Positions 1 through 14,591 of a stretch of 64,000 bases of DNA are shown one piece after another; within the stretch, counting starts at the first letter, position 1, and each line of letters begins with the position of its first letter. Source of the stretch: Pelodera strongyloides (taxonomy: Eukaryota > Nematoda > Chromadorea > Rhabditida > Rhabditidae). The notes beneath the pieces were generated by a model. It saw only the letters and a list, made by a program, of their open reading frames with translations, was not told where the DNA came from and did no database searches. The stretch lies in NCBI GenBank assembly GCA_036852015.1, contig JAANDG010000086.1, positions 186,001 through 250,000 on the forward strand, given 5' to 3'. Both the position numbers and the translations under genes were made by a program.

Positions 1-3000
1 TGAGAGAAGTTCGTAAGTAGCCTATGAAGATATATGAATAAACTCTAGTCGAGTAAGTACTAGGTTGTACATTGTATTAGTGCTTGCGCGTAGCGTATTT
101 TGACGTTGGGTTGAGCTTTGGAAAGACTAGGGAACCGAGATTACGGAGGTTTATAATGTTCGTAAGCTCGGCGTTCGGGTCAAAGTTAATGCGAAAATTG
201 CCCTCGAAAATGAGACTTTTTGAACTTATTTCATGTTTCTTTGCAAGTTGAACATGCAGATTACTGTAGGATTTGAATTCGGCTTTGAGTACACTTGTCC
301 AAAAATGTGCAAGTACAGGTACCATGTCGAGCCATTGTGTAGAGACATAGTATGAGCACAACTGATAATATTGATTAGGCTTTTTATTGCTTAATTTCTT
401 ATTTCTCCTCCTTTTGAGGTACACGTAGATGACAAGGTATTTGTCGGTCATATTGCGATGTTTTAGTCGCGTTGTAGAATAATCAACCAAATAGACAAGC
501 CTATAAATAATTGACTTTGCTACAGCACTTGTTTGGCATATGATCAGAGTTATTTTAGACATTTCTACCGTTTTTATTTTCGGAAGCATTTCTGAACCGA
601 AAATAATCCTCCGTTTCCGTTTCTATTTCCGCTTCAGCGGAGGTGACGATATCCAGTGCTCATCTGATTAGCAAACATCTACATAAAAGGCAAAAGTGTT
701 TCTGATTCTGCAAGGATGAAATGTCACGTCTGCCATATATAAATCTTTATAATAATCAATTAAGTAACACAAATGATTATGTGTACTATAACAAGCCTTT
801 GAAAACGTGAAAACACGGCACAATGTCCTTCTACTGGGTGAGGGTGGTATAGCCTCAAGTTTAACTTGGAAAATGGGCTTGTAATGTAACTTCCCACAAA
901 GCTTGAGCAAACTAAACTAAGTCTGGCCCTTGCACTACTTCATTCGATGTAATGTGCTCATTGCCATGGTAGAGCCGGTAGTGATCCTGGGACATAAGAT
1001 CTCGGTCCTAAGTCTAAGCCTAAGCCTAGTGCTTGCACATGAATTCAATTAGACAAGTAAGTTAATTTACTGAATTAATAATGGATGCTTATGCATATCC
1101 CTCCCATATTACTTGTACTTATTGTTAGGGCATGGACCTACGCTACTCCCACCTTTTGTAGACAGCCGTAAATGTTACGTTACTGTCGCTTCCCCTAAAT
1201 ACAAGCATGTCTTTACGGAAAGCTGCCCGCGCTACTGTTTGGGCGCACGCGCAAACCACCTTTTCTTTCATTCTTCCGTTTCCGGATAGGGACAGTCATC
1301 AGGAAAGACACATACAACTCTCCTTTCACACGCCACTCTAGAGTGTTCGCTCGAACAAACCAAGACAACTTCTATGCTCTGATAATTATTTAAAATTCTT
1401 CTCTGTCACCCTTTATTTTCGTCATTGTCAGTTGGGTTACATTCAGATCGTGTGAGCATAAATCCTAGAAAAATTACAAGCGCTTTGACGAATTTGGTGA
1501 AAATTACTCCTTTGGAATTTGCCAATTCTCTCTCTAGCTCAACCCAAGCGCCCAAGCTAACCTATGATTTTGCTAAGCCATGGTTCATACGATTGAAACA
1601 ACACTACAGGTTTTTGATCAACCGCTTCCGTTGCAATTGAGCATTCCAGTTGAATAATGGCAGGCAAAATGCCGTCGAAAGCGGCTTCGATAACTGGTCA
1701 CTGTACCCGATAATCCTCCATATTTGCTATTGCGGCTTATAACTACCACGTTGAGCGCGAGAGCTTCGTGCACGTTGCACACATACATACACACAAACAA
1801 ACGTACACATATACGTGTACACACAAACAGACAACACTTGATGCGACGCCTCAGTGCACCTCTAGATGATAGCATATTCTAGTACATCTCAAAACTGGCA
1901 CCCTTACTAGTCACCATTAGGTAATTAGGACGAACTTCGTTACAGGAATAATTGGGAAAAAATAAGAAAAGCAGTTAGAAAAACATTTTAGTGCTGTAGA
2001 AAAAATATTCGAATTACTGTAAAATATTACGGTAACAGAAAATGCAAATTTTGTGCGATTATGCAAATTTTAAACAAACAGTAGTGTACAGTTGACGATC
2101 GTGGGCATCATTCGTAATTTGACATTTCATTTACGCGGGAATTTAATTTAATTTGAAATTCGCTGTTTTTTGTTTATTTTGTTTTTGTTTTTGCTATATT
2201 ATTCGTCGGCGGATGCTTATATTTTGTTTGCTTCTTTTAATATGTTCTTCTTATGTTGTGAAGCTCCCTCCCTCCCTTCCCGACCGCTGGTTAGCGTCGT
2301 GTTGTCATTATATTCTATTGAGCGGCTAGGATTTGTAATTGGTAGAATGTAATATCGGAAGAAAGCGATGAATACCCTTATGGCCGCCGCCTTTTCTCTT
2401 CGCTCCCTTTCCCTTGGAGCAACAATACGATTGCGTGTCGAATTTCCTTCCAAAAGAAATAATATTTGCTCATCGCCGAATCTACTAGTTTTTTGGCTTA
2501 TGAATCGCTGTGCTCTTTTCTGTTGTAATTTTGGGGGATTACCTGTATTGTATGGTTACTGTTTTTTCTTCGCAATGAAACAAGTATGTTATTTTTATTA
2601 AGATCTTCTATCAATTTTTCAGCATATTGGAGTGACGAACTATATCTCATTTCACCATGGCTTGGCAACTTGGTATTCTCGTCCCAACCGAGCTGGTGCA
2701 AAGGACAGATTCAAACGTTGCTGGCTGGGTTACACATTTATTATCTTTTTTACTTGTTAAGATTTTTCGTCCGCAGACCCACCTCTCTTCCTATTTTATT
2801 CGTCGTTGGCCTAGAGTCTGGAATCTGGGATCTTTGTTTCTTTTATATTTATTACCACTCGGCTTTTATACGTATTCTCATTCTCCTTTAGTTTGTTGTC
2901 TTATGTGCGAGGTAGTCTCTCTAGAAATTGATGTTTAAACATTGGCCAAAGCGCCAAAGACGCTTTCATGTTCAATGTTTTGTGCTTGTTGCTTGTTCTT

Positions 3001-6000
3001 AGTTTCTTAGACTTAGGTGCTCAAATGGCATTTAGTGCAGGAAGCAAATTCCAAATTCTGATACATATACTGATGAGTTAAAATCCCCAAAGAACGGAAA
3101 AACCGGCTGTCTAGAAGCGAAAGACTCTATAATGGCACTGCGGACTGCCCTCCACTAGAGCACAGACACACAGGGCCACTTGTTGTACGAGACACACAGA
3201 GCAGAGTCAATCCCCATTTGGAGTTTACAGCTAGCGAGCCGTTTCATTGTTTTTAAATTGAAACATTTATCGAAATTTCTGACTGACTGACCGCTTGTTT
3301 TCTCCGTATTTTTGTCGTCAAGTCAGCTTTCTACTACTCAATTTAACTCCATCTGCATTGCATTATTAACTTTCCGATTATTTCCGAAATTATTTTTCGG
3401 TTTTTTTAAGCGATCACTTGAATAAGAAGTTTGAAGTTTCCATTTCGTTTTACCGCTTCACTTTTTCATATTGTGGGTAGCAGTCATTTCGTTTCATAGT
3501 GTGCGATTTATGTTTTGTGGCTGGTGGTTGCCGAGTCGTTAACAGAGTTAGTTAGAGTTAGAGTTCTTTTTTTCTTTCTGCCTTTTTTTTGCCCGGAACC
3601 ATCCGCGATCATCCAAGGACGTCGATGTGCAAGTCTAGGAAGAAGAGTGCGTTGCCTTCCTTTTTACGGCCTTTCTATCTTATCTCTGCCAAAATCTCTC
3701 TATTCTATACCAAATGCGTTCCACCGTTCTTTTCGTAGTAGTGTGACTATCTAACAGTCCAATCCACAAATGTTTACTTTCTATATACTTACTCCTTATC
3801 TTGTGGTTACAGTACTTTTGTTTTGTTTCGAAATTGTTGTAAGACCTAAGACATAAGCACGTTAGGAAAGTGTTGTGAACTTTTGACTTTTCACTCGTTG
3901 ATTGTCTGAGTTTGAGTTGACTCATTTTATTTCCTCTTATCAGTAGTAGCGCAGCCGTTTAGTGGCTTAATTTAATTGTCATTTTTTTACGGGCGCGACC
4001 GGATATGTTAACTTTAACACCCACCACCCACGTAGTCTTCTGGAAGTGATTATGCGAATATGTGAAACGAAACAACCTAACTGTTTTGCGGATGGGTCTG
4101 GGGACGGTACCATTGTAATTTGATGTAATTCAGGTGATACTTCTCCAATCTAATACCTTTCCGCGCATAAATTCTCGGCCCAAAGCCGTTTCTATTATAA
4201 TTCTAGAGAAAGGAGTAGGAGCGAAACTTGTGATTTTAGAAATACTAATGAACTCATACTAATGGACGTGAACAGTACAGGGTGTACGGCGGGCTACTGA
4301 TCTTATTCATATTGTAATTGTGCAATGTGTATGTGCTATTTCTATTTTTTTTTTGTCGTGCAGTATGGCATCCGTTGTCATACTAAATACTATTTGAAAT
4401 TTAACGAACGTGTATGTACATTTATATTTAATGTTGGTTTTGAGTTTCGATCCTCTAATATTACGTGCGCGATGCGCGCAATTCAAATATGATTGCCCAA
4501 GAGCACTTGAAATTTCACTTTGAAGATCTCAATACACATACTCATACACGATGACCGACGCATTATATTTATGTTTATCCGCCAGCTTCCCTCCTTTCGC
4601 CTTTCGTGTCTCTCTCTCTCTCTAGTATTCTCTACTTTCTGTCTCTCTAGTATTCTCTACTTTCTCTCTCTCTCTAGTGTTCTCTACTTTCTCTCTTTCT
4701 CTAGAGGGTTAGCTGCTCTCTTCTTCTGCCTTCAGACTTCTTCTTTCTCTATTCCTCCAATTCAAGCACGGGGTTTCCCGCCCTTTCTTGAATTGAATAA
4801 GAGGCCTAGCCGCCTAGCTCTGCGGCTAGTATAGCTGTTATATTACTGGTTATATGGTTACTCATTGTAGTTCCTTTTTCTTGTTTGCTTGTATTGTGCA
4901 AGTCTAGTAGTAAGTATTACTGCTCAGCTATTAATCTTTAGCTTTCGATTTATTTAATTCTGCTTTAATATTAGATTCTAAGAAATGCCTTTTGGTTTTG
5001 ATTTTAATTTTTTTTGTGGAGGAGTCTTGTATTTTGGGTATTTATATCCCTTGTTGAATTTGCTGTGGTGCTTTTTCCTTGTCGCTTTCATGGATCATAT
5101 TTATATTTTTCGTGGCAGTGGCTTATGAATATTTATGATTTAGGCACATACACTGCTCTACTAGTATTGAAATGCGTAATACTAAGTCGATCCTACGAAT
5201 TTTAATTCTTTTCACAAATTCTCTTTATTTTTGTTTGAGGATGTGGTTTGACTGTTGAGGTAATTCGTAATTGGGTAGTTGGATAATTCTCAAATTTAAT
5301 TCGAATCCACTTTATCACTTTACTCTTAAATTTAATTTGAATTCACTTTATCACTTTACTTTACGAAAGGTGGTTGGGGATGAGTTTTTGCAAAGATTTC
5401 TACAGGTTGGTCTTTTGAATGATTGATTTAATCGTTTAATCGTTTAATTTAAAATGACGAATATATCCTCGCCTCATCGCTGCATCTTTTTGAGCAATAA
5501 TATGACGATTCGAATTGAGAATGAGAATACAGTGTAATTTCAACAATGGCAGGTTAGCAGGACGTGCCTGTGTAGAAAAGGTCTAAGTAGGGATAATGAT
5601 TTAATTTTTGATTTTGTGTTTCCGCGGTGGGTTTGCCGACTACCTCCCTTCCCTGTTCTTATCCTGTTTGTTATACTCCTTTTTTTGTGCATCCTGCGTA
5701 ACTTGCACTTTTTCCGTGTGCGTGCGTTCATAATCTTGGAATAGGCTAATCTTAGCTAAGGGGCTATAACTGTTTTTCCCTCTGGCAGCATCCAGAAAAC
5801 TAGTTTACTAGGCGGTCAGCGCGTGCCTGCGAGGATGCGCTTTGCGGGCGCGCACGCTTATTGTACTCCCTCAATATACATGCATGGAATAGAGTATATG
5901 GAAGTGTGGTATTGATGTTTTGAGGGTGGTGGGTGGCCTGGTATACGTTTGCTCAGTTTTATATTTATTCACGTATCCGGATTGTCCGGATAATACCGTA

Positions 6001-9000
6001 TTGTCGTAATATTTTTTTATTATTGTTTTACATTATTTACATACGGCGGCTCGTCAGTTTGTCTACGGGGGGACGGGACGTATTTTGTTCGAATTTACTT
6101 CCTTTGTTTTTGGTGTTTTTTAAATTTAAATTTCCGATTTCGATTTCTTAACCTTGAATTTGGCCTGTGTCGTGTGACAGTGTGTTGTGTATATGTAACA
6201 TCTTGTGGTCTGGTTTTGTTTCGAAATTGGAATTGGGTTTCTTTCTTTTCTTTCCTAGTGCCATATGGTGCTCCTAACCTAACTGGACTCGCACTTAGCA
6301 ACTGCTAGGCATTAAGATGAAGCTGAAACTAAAGCTAAAACCGGACTTTTTGGCTTTACCGTAGATTTGTATGGACCCTTTGCTTAGCTCTTTTCTTGAT
6401 GTTTCTTGAAACGGGGTGCGATGTAGACATTTGGTAACAAGTGAAAACAGCTGCGTTTGTGTTTTAGGCGTGCACTTTCACTAAGTAAAAGTAATTTTAA
6501 TGTTGAGTGGTGGGTCATTCACAGAGCGCCAGGATATATGTATATGTAGATGTAGTAGGCATGCATGTACGTTGGACGGGGCTATTGTGCTATATGCGCA
6601 CTACTACGTTTATTACTGTGTAATCAGTAAATCATTGGATGATCTGGTATTTGTGTTTTAATCCTTTCTTTGTGCATTGTTCGTCTCTTTAGGTATGTTT
6701 AGTACTTAGTTGTAGTTGTACTTTCTTTGTTTCATATGAATATAGAATATGATTCTATGTCTATGTCTATGATTCACCGACCCGATTAGTTCCACTTCGA
6801 ATTCGCATTTTGGATTTATCCTCTTTTTGTTGGTAAGATAAACTGTAAAAAAGAGAAACACAACATGATTTATTTTTAACATCAAACGATCAAACAATAT
6901 TGAACTCTCTTCTGTCAATATTTGACTTGATAACTTATTAGTTTCCCGTTTTACAAGTGCATGTGTAGGTTTGTTAGTTAGTTTGTATTTGTCTTTCTTT
7001 CTTTGTTTCCTCAACAGCTGTTGCTTGCTTATCAACAAACCAAATAAGCTTTTGACTTTTTACTTGAGAATTGGGACTTGGGAAATAGCTGATAAATTTG
7101 ATTGCTCGCAAAATGCGTCTACGCATCTTTTAATGGCCTTTTTTTGTAGAAATTACAAACACTTCACCCCGACTGACCCGACTTGAGCTTGGGCATTGAC
7201 TTGTTTTGCTTATGATATGTGAAATTGTACTCAATTGACTCAATATGATTATTCAAGTAAATTAAAAAAAAAAATGTAATTTGCATTTATTTCTTACTAA
7301 ATCTAAATATTAAATTAACAGTTCTTGCAATATGTCATTGCTTGTTTGATATTTCTCTGTTTTTAAATAGTAGATTGAAACATGGCGTTATCATTATCCC
7401 TTCCGTCTCATTTTCGTTTCTCACGTATATGTATTGTAAATCCACAATCCACCCCTTTTTTAGTTTATTAATGTGATCGGAGTTGATGTTGATGTGATCA
7501 TAGCTTGAGATGTGCTCTCTGTGAACATGTTGGAACTGGGAATTAGGCAATTAGGCAATTAGGATAAATTCTGCTGCACAATCATAGGGCAATCATAATA
7601 TTAATCAGTGCTTTAAACTTAAACTAAATGCTCTCTGTTGTATACATGAGTGGACCCTCTCCTCCTCTATCTACTTGTTCTTTAGATCAGTTTCAGATAT
7701 CATTGATATCATAACCGAAATGTGACTTGAGTACTTGAATCGGGTTCCATCATCGTTTTGCCTCTTTTTCCTCGACCCTTTTCCTTTTGTCCCTTTTACT
7801 GAACTCTTGACCGATATTCCCCCGAATTTTACTCGTTCTCGATGTAGTCACTCTTTCTCTTTCTTCTATGTGTGTTTTCTACTACTCTAAATGCATACGA
7901 CCTAGATTTAGGTGCGTAATACTCGAGACTCAAAAGAATTAGTTATAGTTTCTTGGTCGTAAAGCGTGTAAAGAGGACGAAACCGTAATGGTATCATGGT
8001 ACATTGTACTTGGACTGCACATTGCTGATTTTTCGGAAAGTAAAAGTAAGGTCTAATATCGGATAAGTGGCTTGTTCTTGTTCAGATGCACGATGTGATG
8101 TGCGTACTGTGGACTGTATACTGTAGTTTGAGACTTTGAGAGTAGTGTTGCATGTCCACTTGTTTCTTTTTCTTGTTACTTGGATTTCTTCTTACTTTTC
8201 CTTCTTTTCCATTTTTTCCATTTTTTTTTGGTTGTTGGTACATTTTTATGGGAATCAGTTGGTAGGAGATAGCTGAGCTCTTTCGAACTGGAAGCTTCCA
8301 AGCCAAGCTTTGTGTTAGCCTTAATTTGATGACCTCCATGCTTTCTTTATTCTTCATACTGTCAAATGGAACTGATTACGCGCTGTTTGGCACCCTGTCT
8401 CAAATAATTTTATTTTCATTCCATTTCTGCCGTCCTTTTTTTGTGTATTGGGATGGGTGACATGGTTTTATCTTCACTAAAAGATATCTAACCCCAATTT
8501 GAACTGATATGATTGGATAACCGTAAAATATAGGAGGAGGGCTCTTATCTTTGCTAGTTCACCAGTATTTGCCGCGTTTCTTGACTATCTGCAGTTTTAT
8601 TAATGGGGAAAAGGTTTGTCGAGCCAAGATGGAACGAAAGTGAAAGTGAGTTGTGTGTATGCATACGTAATACGTATACCTCTAACCTCATAGTTAATAT
8701 TGTTGTTTTTGTTGCAATATTAGTAAGTAGTAGTTTGTTGGATATGATTTCTTATTGCAAATTGTAGAGCTGACTTCGGGACTGAGTTTCAGCGTCGCAT
8801 TCAGTGTGCATGTGCCTGCAACTGCAACAGTGATTGACTCTGACTCATGTGAAACGATAATTGATATTTAATATACTCTTGTTTATATGTACTAAACTTC
8901 AGTCAGCAGTCAGCTGCACATGCGCCTAAATCCTACATTTGGCAAATGTAAAAACTATTTGAACTTTTGACTCTCTTAGTTTTGATTCCAGATTCTAAGC

Positions 9001-11113
9001 TGCTCCTTCCTTTTTATTTTCTCCTTTTTATCTTTTTCTCATTTCGTATATATTATTATGTCTGTTGTCTTATTTCGTGTTTTTATTTTCCGCCCTAGCT
9101 GCCATCGTGACTAATCCTAGTATGTTTACCTTTTTTCTCTTCTATGCTTGATCTTTTTCTTATCTGCTTCGTTTTGTATTTGCCTATTTGCCATAAGAAG
9201 TGTGTGTTTGTTCTTCGTGCTTACTCTTTCTATGTCAATGGCAATTCACCCTCGCTCGCAGCGTTTTGTCCTATTTATTTGCTTAAAGGTTGCGTTTTGT
9301 GTTTGCTAATCCAATAGTACTACGAGGTGCTTCACGTAAACGTAAACAAAGGTTTTTGACTTTGCCGTGACACACTAGGTCTCTGAAAACTGGTATCGCA
9401 GCAGTTGAGTAAACTTGGGAATTTTGATGCGGTGCTTTATTGGAGTATTTGAGCTATGCCTTTATGAGTCTAAGGTCAAGTGTGAGCTAGTTGGCTATTT
9501 TATTATAATATTTAGTATTTAGGGTATAAGCGATTAGATTTGTTGTGTACGGTAGTTAGGACGGAATTTGTGCAAGTGTGAATTGTGAATATGATGTGAA
9601 AACATCCTTATTGTTAATTAATATGCATTCTGTGCTTGGGCGATGATCACTGATAAAGTTGAGTTGGAGATAGTAAATGTAGATGAATCTTGGTTTCCAT
9701 TTAGCTTTCCCTATATTTACTCGCTGAAACTTGAGGCTTTTCCTTTTACTTTTTTTAGGGTGCATATCCCTGTGCCTTAAAGGGAATATGTAGGCACTCA
9801 GAATGAGCAAAACAACTGCGAAACTAGAGTTTCCACACCAGACATGAATTTAAGTAGGCGACTGAATATGTAAATTCGAATATTCTCATTTGCATGCAAA
9901 TATGTCGCTGTTGCATGCTATATGCCGATGTATGCACACATATGCAAAATTTTTTGCTCCATCAGAACCGCCGTGTAAGCCAGGGGGTCAAGCAACGCGT
10001 TTAATATGGAAAAGATGAACTTTGAAAATCATTTTCTTTTAAATGGGAAACTTTTAACAATTTTTGTTGTTGTTTCCTTAATGAGGAACACACATTCTAT
10101 TAATACAGCTTAACTTCAAAAAGGGCATACATATTCCCTTTAAATTATTCTTTTTTATCTCGTTTTTTTGTACCCTACCTATATGTTTGCAAAATGTGTT
10201 GTGTATATACAAAACACCTTTTCGATAGGAAATACCAAAAGTGTACCTTCTTACCGTAGCTTCTTGAGACCACCAGACCACCTTTAATTTGCGAGTTTTG
10301 GTCGATATTTCGAAATGGGTACAATATTCACTTTCAACTTCAACTTTTTTTACTTTGCGTACTACCTAAAAGTTCATTCATTACCCATCTGTTTTCGTAC
10401 TTTGACTCTGATATACCGCAATATCATGTTTTGAATTTTTGTTGAATCTTGAATCATGCACGTACATGTTTTTTTTATTGCAGCTCTCGATTTTTATCCA
10501 TATTTATGTTTCGTTTCATTTCAGGTATGCGATAATAAGGTCGCGTTTCCGATTCCGATTTTCTTTCTATTATTTCCTAAAATATTTGACGACTACTGAG
10601 AAGTTACTGCACTACACGGTTAATAACTACTCGAACTGAAGAAAAGAAAGTCCAATGATTGACGTATACACACTTTTCGATAATTTTGTCGCAGCATCGA
10701 CTTTTAAAGTTTGTTTTTGTATTGTTTTTATTAATATTTTATTGTTATCTGAATGTTTTACTCTTTGTGTCCGCCACAAAACAGCACTGCAATGAAAACA
10801 AGAGACTGGACTGTATGTCTAAGATCAGCGTTTGTGTTTTGAAAATCATATGATGATTTGACAGTTTATTATTATTTCGGTGTGCTGTCCGTGGTCGTGG
10901 TGATATGCCCGCCTTTATTATAAGTAAAAATTTCGTACTATGGATATATTAGTTATGCAATTTTGAATGCTTATCCTTTGTCACTGCGTACTACAGGCTA
11001 TGCAGTTTACAAAGGTGAAAGGTATATATTTGTGGGGGTTGGGGGTCGGGATGTCCATATGCATTAGTCGTGTGTAAGAGTGTAAGTAGTTTATGTTTAT
11101 TCCCCATGTTTAG
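1..11113. other. 11 kb stretch without a supported gene
   Basis: No set of exons that join in phase was found on either strand. The + strand is strongly T-rich over most of the stretch, as in the introns of the + strand gene that follows. It could be intergenic DNA, or a long first intron of the MICAL gene whose first coding exon was not found. A minus-strand ORF at 77-589 is listed separately. The rest holds short homopolymer runs and CT-rich tracts (for example 4611-4710) and nothing else I can name. Confidence 0.5.
77..589 (-). other. Long ORF of unknown status at the left edge
   Basis: An uninterrupted 170-codon frame on the minus strand, long for DNA this AT-rich. The C-terminal half is the more protein-like part, with a run of mixed polar and aromatic residues around FWTSVLKAEFKSYSNLH. 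I recognise no family. No convincing splice sites or neighbouring exons were found to join it to. It may be an exon of a minus-strand gene, or chance. Confidence 0.25.
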
Positions 11114-14100
11114 GGAATTCTCCAATCCTTTCAACATATATGTACCGCTTTGGATTTGGATCCAACGGATGCACCGAATGTTTACAAAAGGTAGGTGCAA
11201 CACTATTATATTATTATTTAATTTATGCACATTATTAGTAACTGAACATGGACTGAAAGAGGTGCTTTGAGCTTTATATTATCTGTTTTTGTAATGGATG
11301 TGGACGTATGTTGTGTTCTCTTTGTTATTTAAGCATAGTAGTCTTTGTCTTAATTTTGGCCTTTTTAAAACGATAACAGTTATACGTGAACGTGAAAAGC
11401 CGTAATGCGTGGGCCATGGGCAAAGGTAGAATACAACAGTAAACATATTGTGGCTATGTCGTCCTCTATGTGTTATTGTTCTGCAATGCCTTTTTTTTGA
11501 TTTTGTAATCTATTTCTTTTCAGTTTACGCCAATTAAGCGATTGGAAGTCGCAAAAATTGTGGAAATTACTCGATAAAAAGTATGAACAAGCGGAGTATA
11601 AACAACAGAAAGCTGGCGATAGGCTGAATGTACTCATCATTGGAGCAGGTTGGACTTTTAATTAGTTTAATTCTGTGTTTATTGTTCTTGCATCTTTATT
11701 TTTTTTCTTTTTTTTTCTTGTTGACTTGTTGCTTTATGAAACAACTCTTTATGTGTAGGTAGTGTAGTGCTGTTAGAAAACATACAGTAATTTAGTTTTC
11801 ACCATGGTATATGAATTAATCCTTATCCTTAGGTGAGAGATAGTGAATTACGTAAAGTGAACCAATTAACCCTTAAATTTATCCAATTATAAGTTAGTTT
11901 ACTTACTGAACAACTGAACCGCTCGTTTTAGGACCATGTGGATTGCGCATGGCCATTGAGTGCGCATTACTGGGCAGCAGAGTGGTCGTCGTTGAACAAA
12001 GAGATAAATTCAGGTGATTATTCTTTGTTTTTTACTTTTAGGTCTAGATTTGTTGGTCTTGACCGTCCCCATTTTTTTAGTCGAATGAACTTTGGTTTTT
12101 GTGTAATCGATCCATTTTCTACGTGAGAAGTATTTGTGCTAATCTTATGTATGTGTAGTGGTAGTAGTGCTAGTGCTGTTCTACATTATGCGGTTTATAA
12201 AATTGGGCTAAATTTGCATATACAAACTTTCAGTCGCAACAATGTCCTCCACCTCTGGGAGTATGTGATTCACGACCTCAAATCACTCGGAGCCAAATTG
12301 TTCTATCCAAAGTTTTGTACTGGAAGCATTGAACATATCAGTGAGTTTTATGTTTTGTTTAGTTACTGAAGCCAAGGTTCTTTCTCTTTTCTCTCTATTG
12401 GATATGTCCTTTTGCTGGATTTCAGCTAGACATGTGATTGGCACGTGTTTAGGACGCTGTTGTACAAAAAGTGCTTTGTGTCTGCTTTTTTTCCTGTATC
12501 GTCTGTCTCTGGCGTTAATTACTTTAATAACTACTCAACTTAGAAAAGAAAAAATAAACTCTTGACTAGAATTATACGCATATGTAGTATCCGTTTTTTG
12601 ACAATTTTGTATCTTTTTTTTTGTTAAACTTCACCTTGGGCATTGGTCTTGTCGACACAATATAATGGTGTTGACATTTGATGACTTTGTAAATTGCTTT
12701 TGTATATGAAGAGGCGATCATTGCCGCTGGTTGATGTAGTTTGTAGTATAACTTATAACGGTTTTTCCAGGTATCCGTCAACTACAGTGCATACTTTTGA
12801 AAGTCGCCCTAGTGCTCGGTGTACAGGTTTTTGAAGGCGTATCATATGTGGAGTTGGACTTGCCAAAGAAACAACCTGATGGAAGCGGTATGTCCATAGT
12901 TATGCTATTTCATTTTATATATCGCTGCAGTTCGTAAAATATCTGTGCGCTAGAATTCTAGAATATATGTGTTAGACTGTTGTATTGGCAGAGGTTCTTA
13001 TACTGTTTATTGAGAAGGTTTATATTTGTGCTATTTGTGCAGTACTCTTTATCGTGTGTGTGCTGACTATTTTGAAAATGTGTGTCTTTTTAATGAGTAT
13101 TGAGTATATGACGTTTATTTGGAAATTTGGATGAACTGATAAAAAACCGATATCAGAACGCGGTTCAATTGGTATTGGGTACTATTGGATTCTGCCTTTA
13201 CATTTACTGCATTATAGTCCTTGGCTACCGTGCAATTCTGGAACCCCGGGATCACTTACTATCCTCTTATGAATTTGACGTTCTCATCGGAGCTGATGGA
13301 AAAAGGAATACAGTGCGAGGTGAGAGCTATTGCTTTATTTATTTATTATTAAATAACGCCACATGGTGTGCGTCACAATGAAATGATGAAAAGAAAGTGG
13401 GTGAGCTCGGGATTTTTCTGACGGTTGATTTTTCCGTCAGCACGTGAATATATGCCTCTAAGAAGCGGTGTTGACTAGTTAACGAGAAGTGAAGTACACT
13501 TCATGTTTACCTATACGTGTACTCGTTGAAATATTTTGCTTTGTGGACTGTGCAGCTCAGCCTGGGATTGTGAATGCATGAAGAATAGTTATATGTATGT
13601 AGACTATTGAGGCGGCTTATTTTACTGGGGGGCTTATCGGGAGTACGTTTGCGGTTTTTTGCTTGATCATTTTAGCAAAGACTGAAATGAAACAACAATA
13701 TTTTTTTATGTCTGCAAAGCAACTGTGATCTCGTGGGATGCATATATACGTATTTTTTGTTATTTTTTATTCATTTGCAGGTTTCCCTCGTGAGGAGATG
13801 CGCGGCAAATTGGCTATCGGAATCACGGCCAATTTTGTGAATCGAAAAACGCATGCGGAGGAGCGCGTGCCGGAGATCAGGTTGGAAGTTGGAGAGAGAG
13901 AGAGAGAGAGAGAGCTCTGATGATTGACGGCATGTTCGCGGCGGCTATCTGGGCCTTGGCAAGTTCGCTCCGCAAAAGTGGCGGCTATTCGGCGAGGATA
14001 AACCTGCCGCGAACTCGCCAAAACAGGCGAAAATGCGGCGGCTATCAGATAGCCGCCCGATAGCCGCTGCGAACTTGCTTGTTTCAGGCGAAAATGCGGC

Positions 14101-14524
14101 GGCTATCCGGCGGCTATTCGGCGGCTATCGGGGTTTTGTGCACACACGAGCGATACGACTCACATTTCTCTTTTGAGAGCGGAATGCGGGGTCTCAGTCG
14201 GTTTAATTACCCAAGTTTGAGGTTAGCATTAATCCCGAGACGAGACCTTAACACCATACTGTGTGTCTCGATACAATTTTGTAAACCGTGACTTCGGGCA
14301 CGTTGGTCAATTTCATTTTTTTATCGTCGTTTATATATTTTTTTTCGGAAGAAAGGTATTTTTCTCTGGACCCTCCTCGCCGAGAGAGTGTCCGGCGGCT
14401 ATTCGGCGGCTATCCGGCGAGTTCGCCCCGCCTTCAATGATTGTCGCGCCTTCAGACTTCTCTTGTCGCCGAATAGCCGCCTAAATAGCCGCCCTATAGC
14501 CGCCGCGAATATGCCGTAGAGAAC

Positions 14525-14591
<67 letters not shown>

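Noticed and set aside
9238..9294. Candidate first coding exon of MICAL (ATG then 19 codons to a GTTGCG donor)
   Set aside because: Phase fits, but the peptide does not resemble MICAL N-termini, and many such short frames exist by chance.
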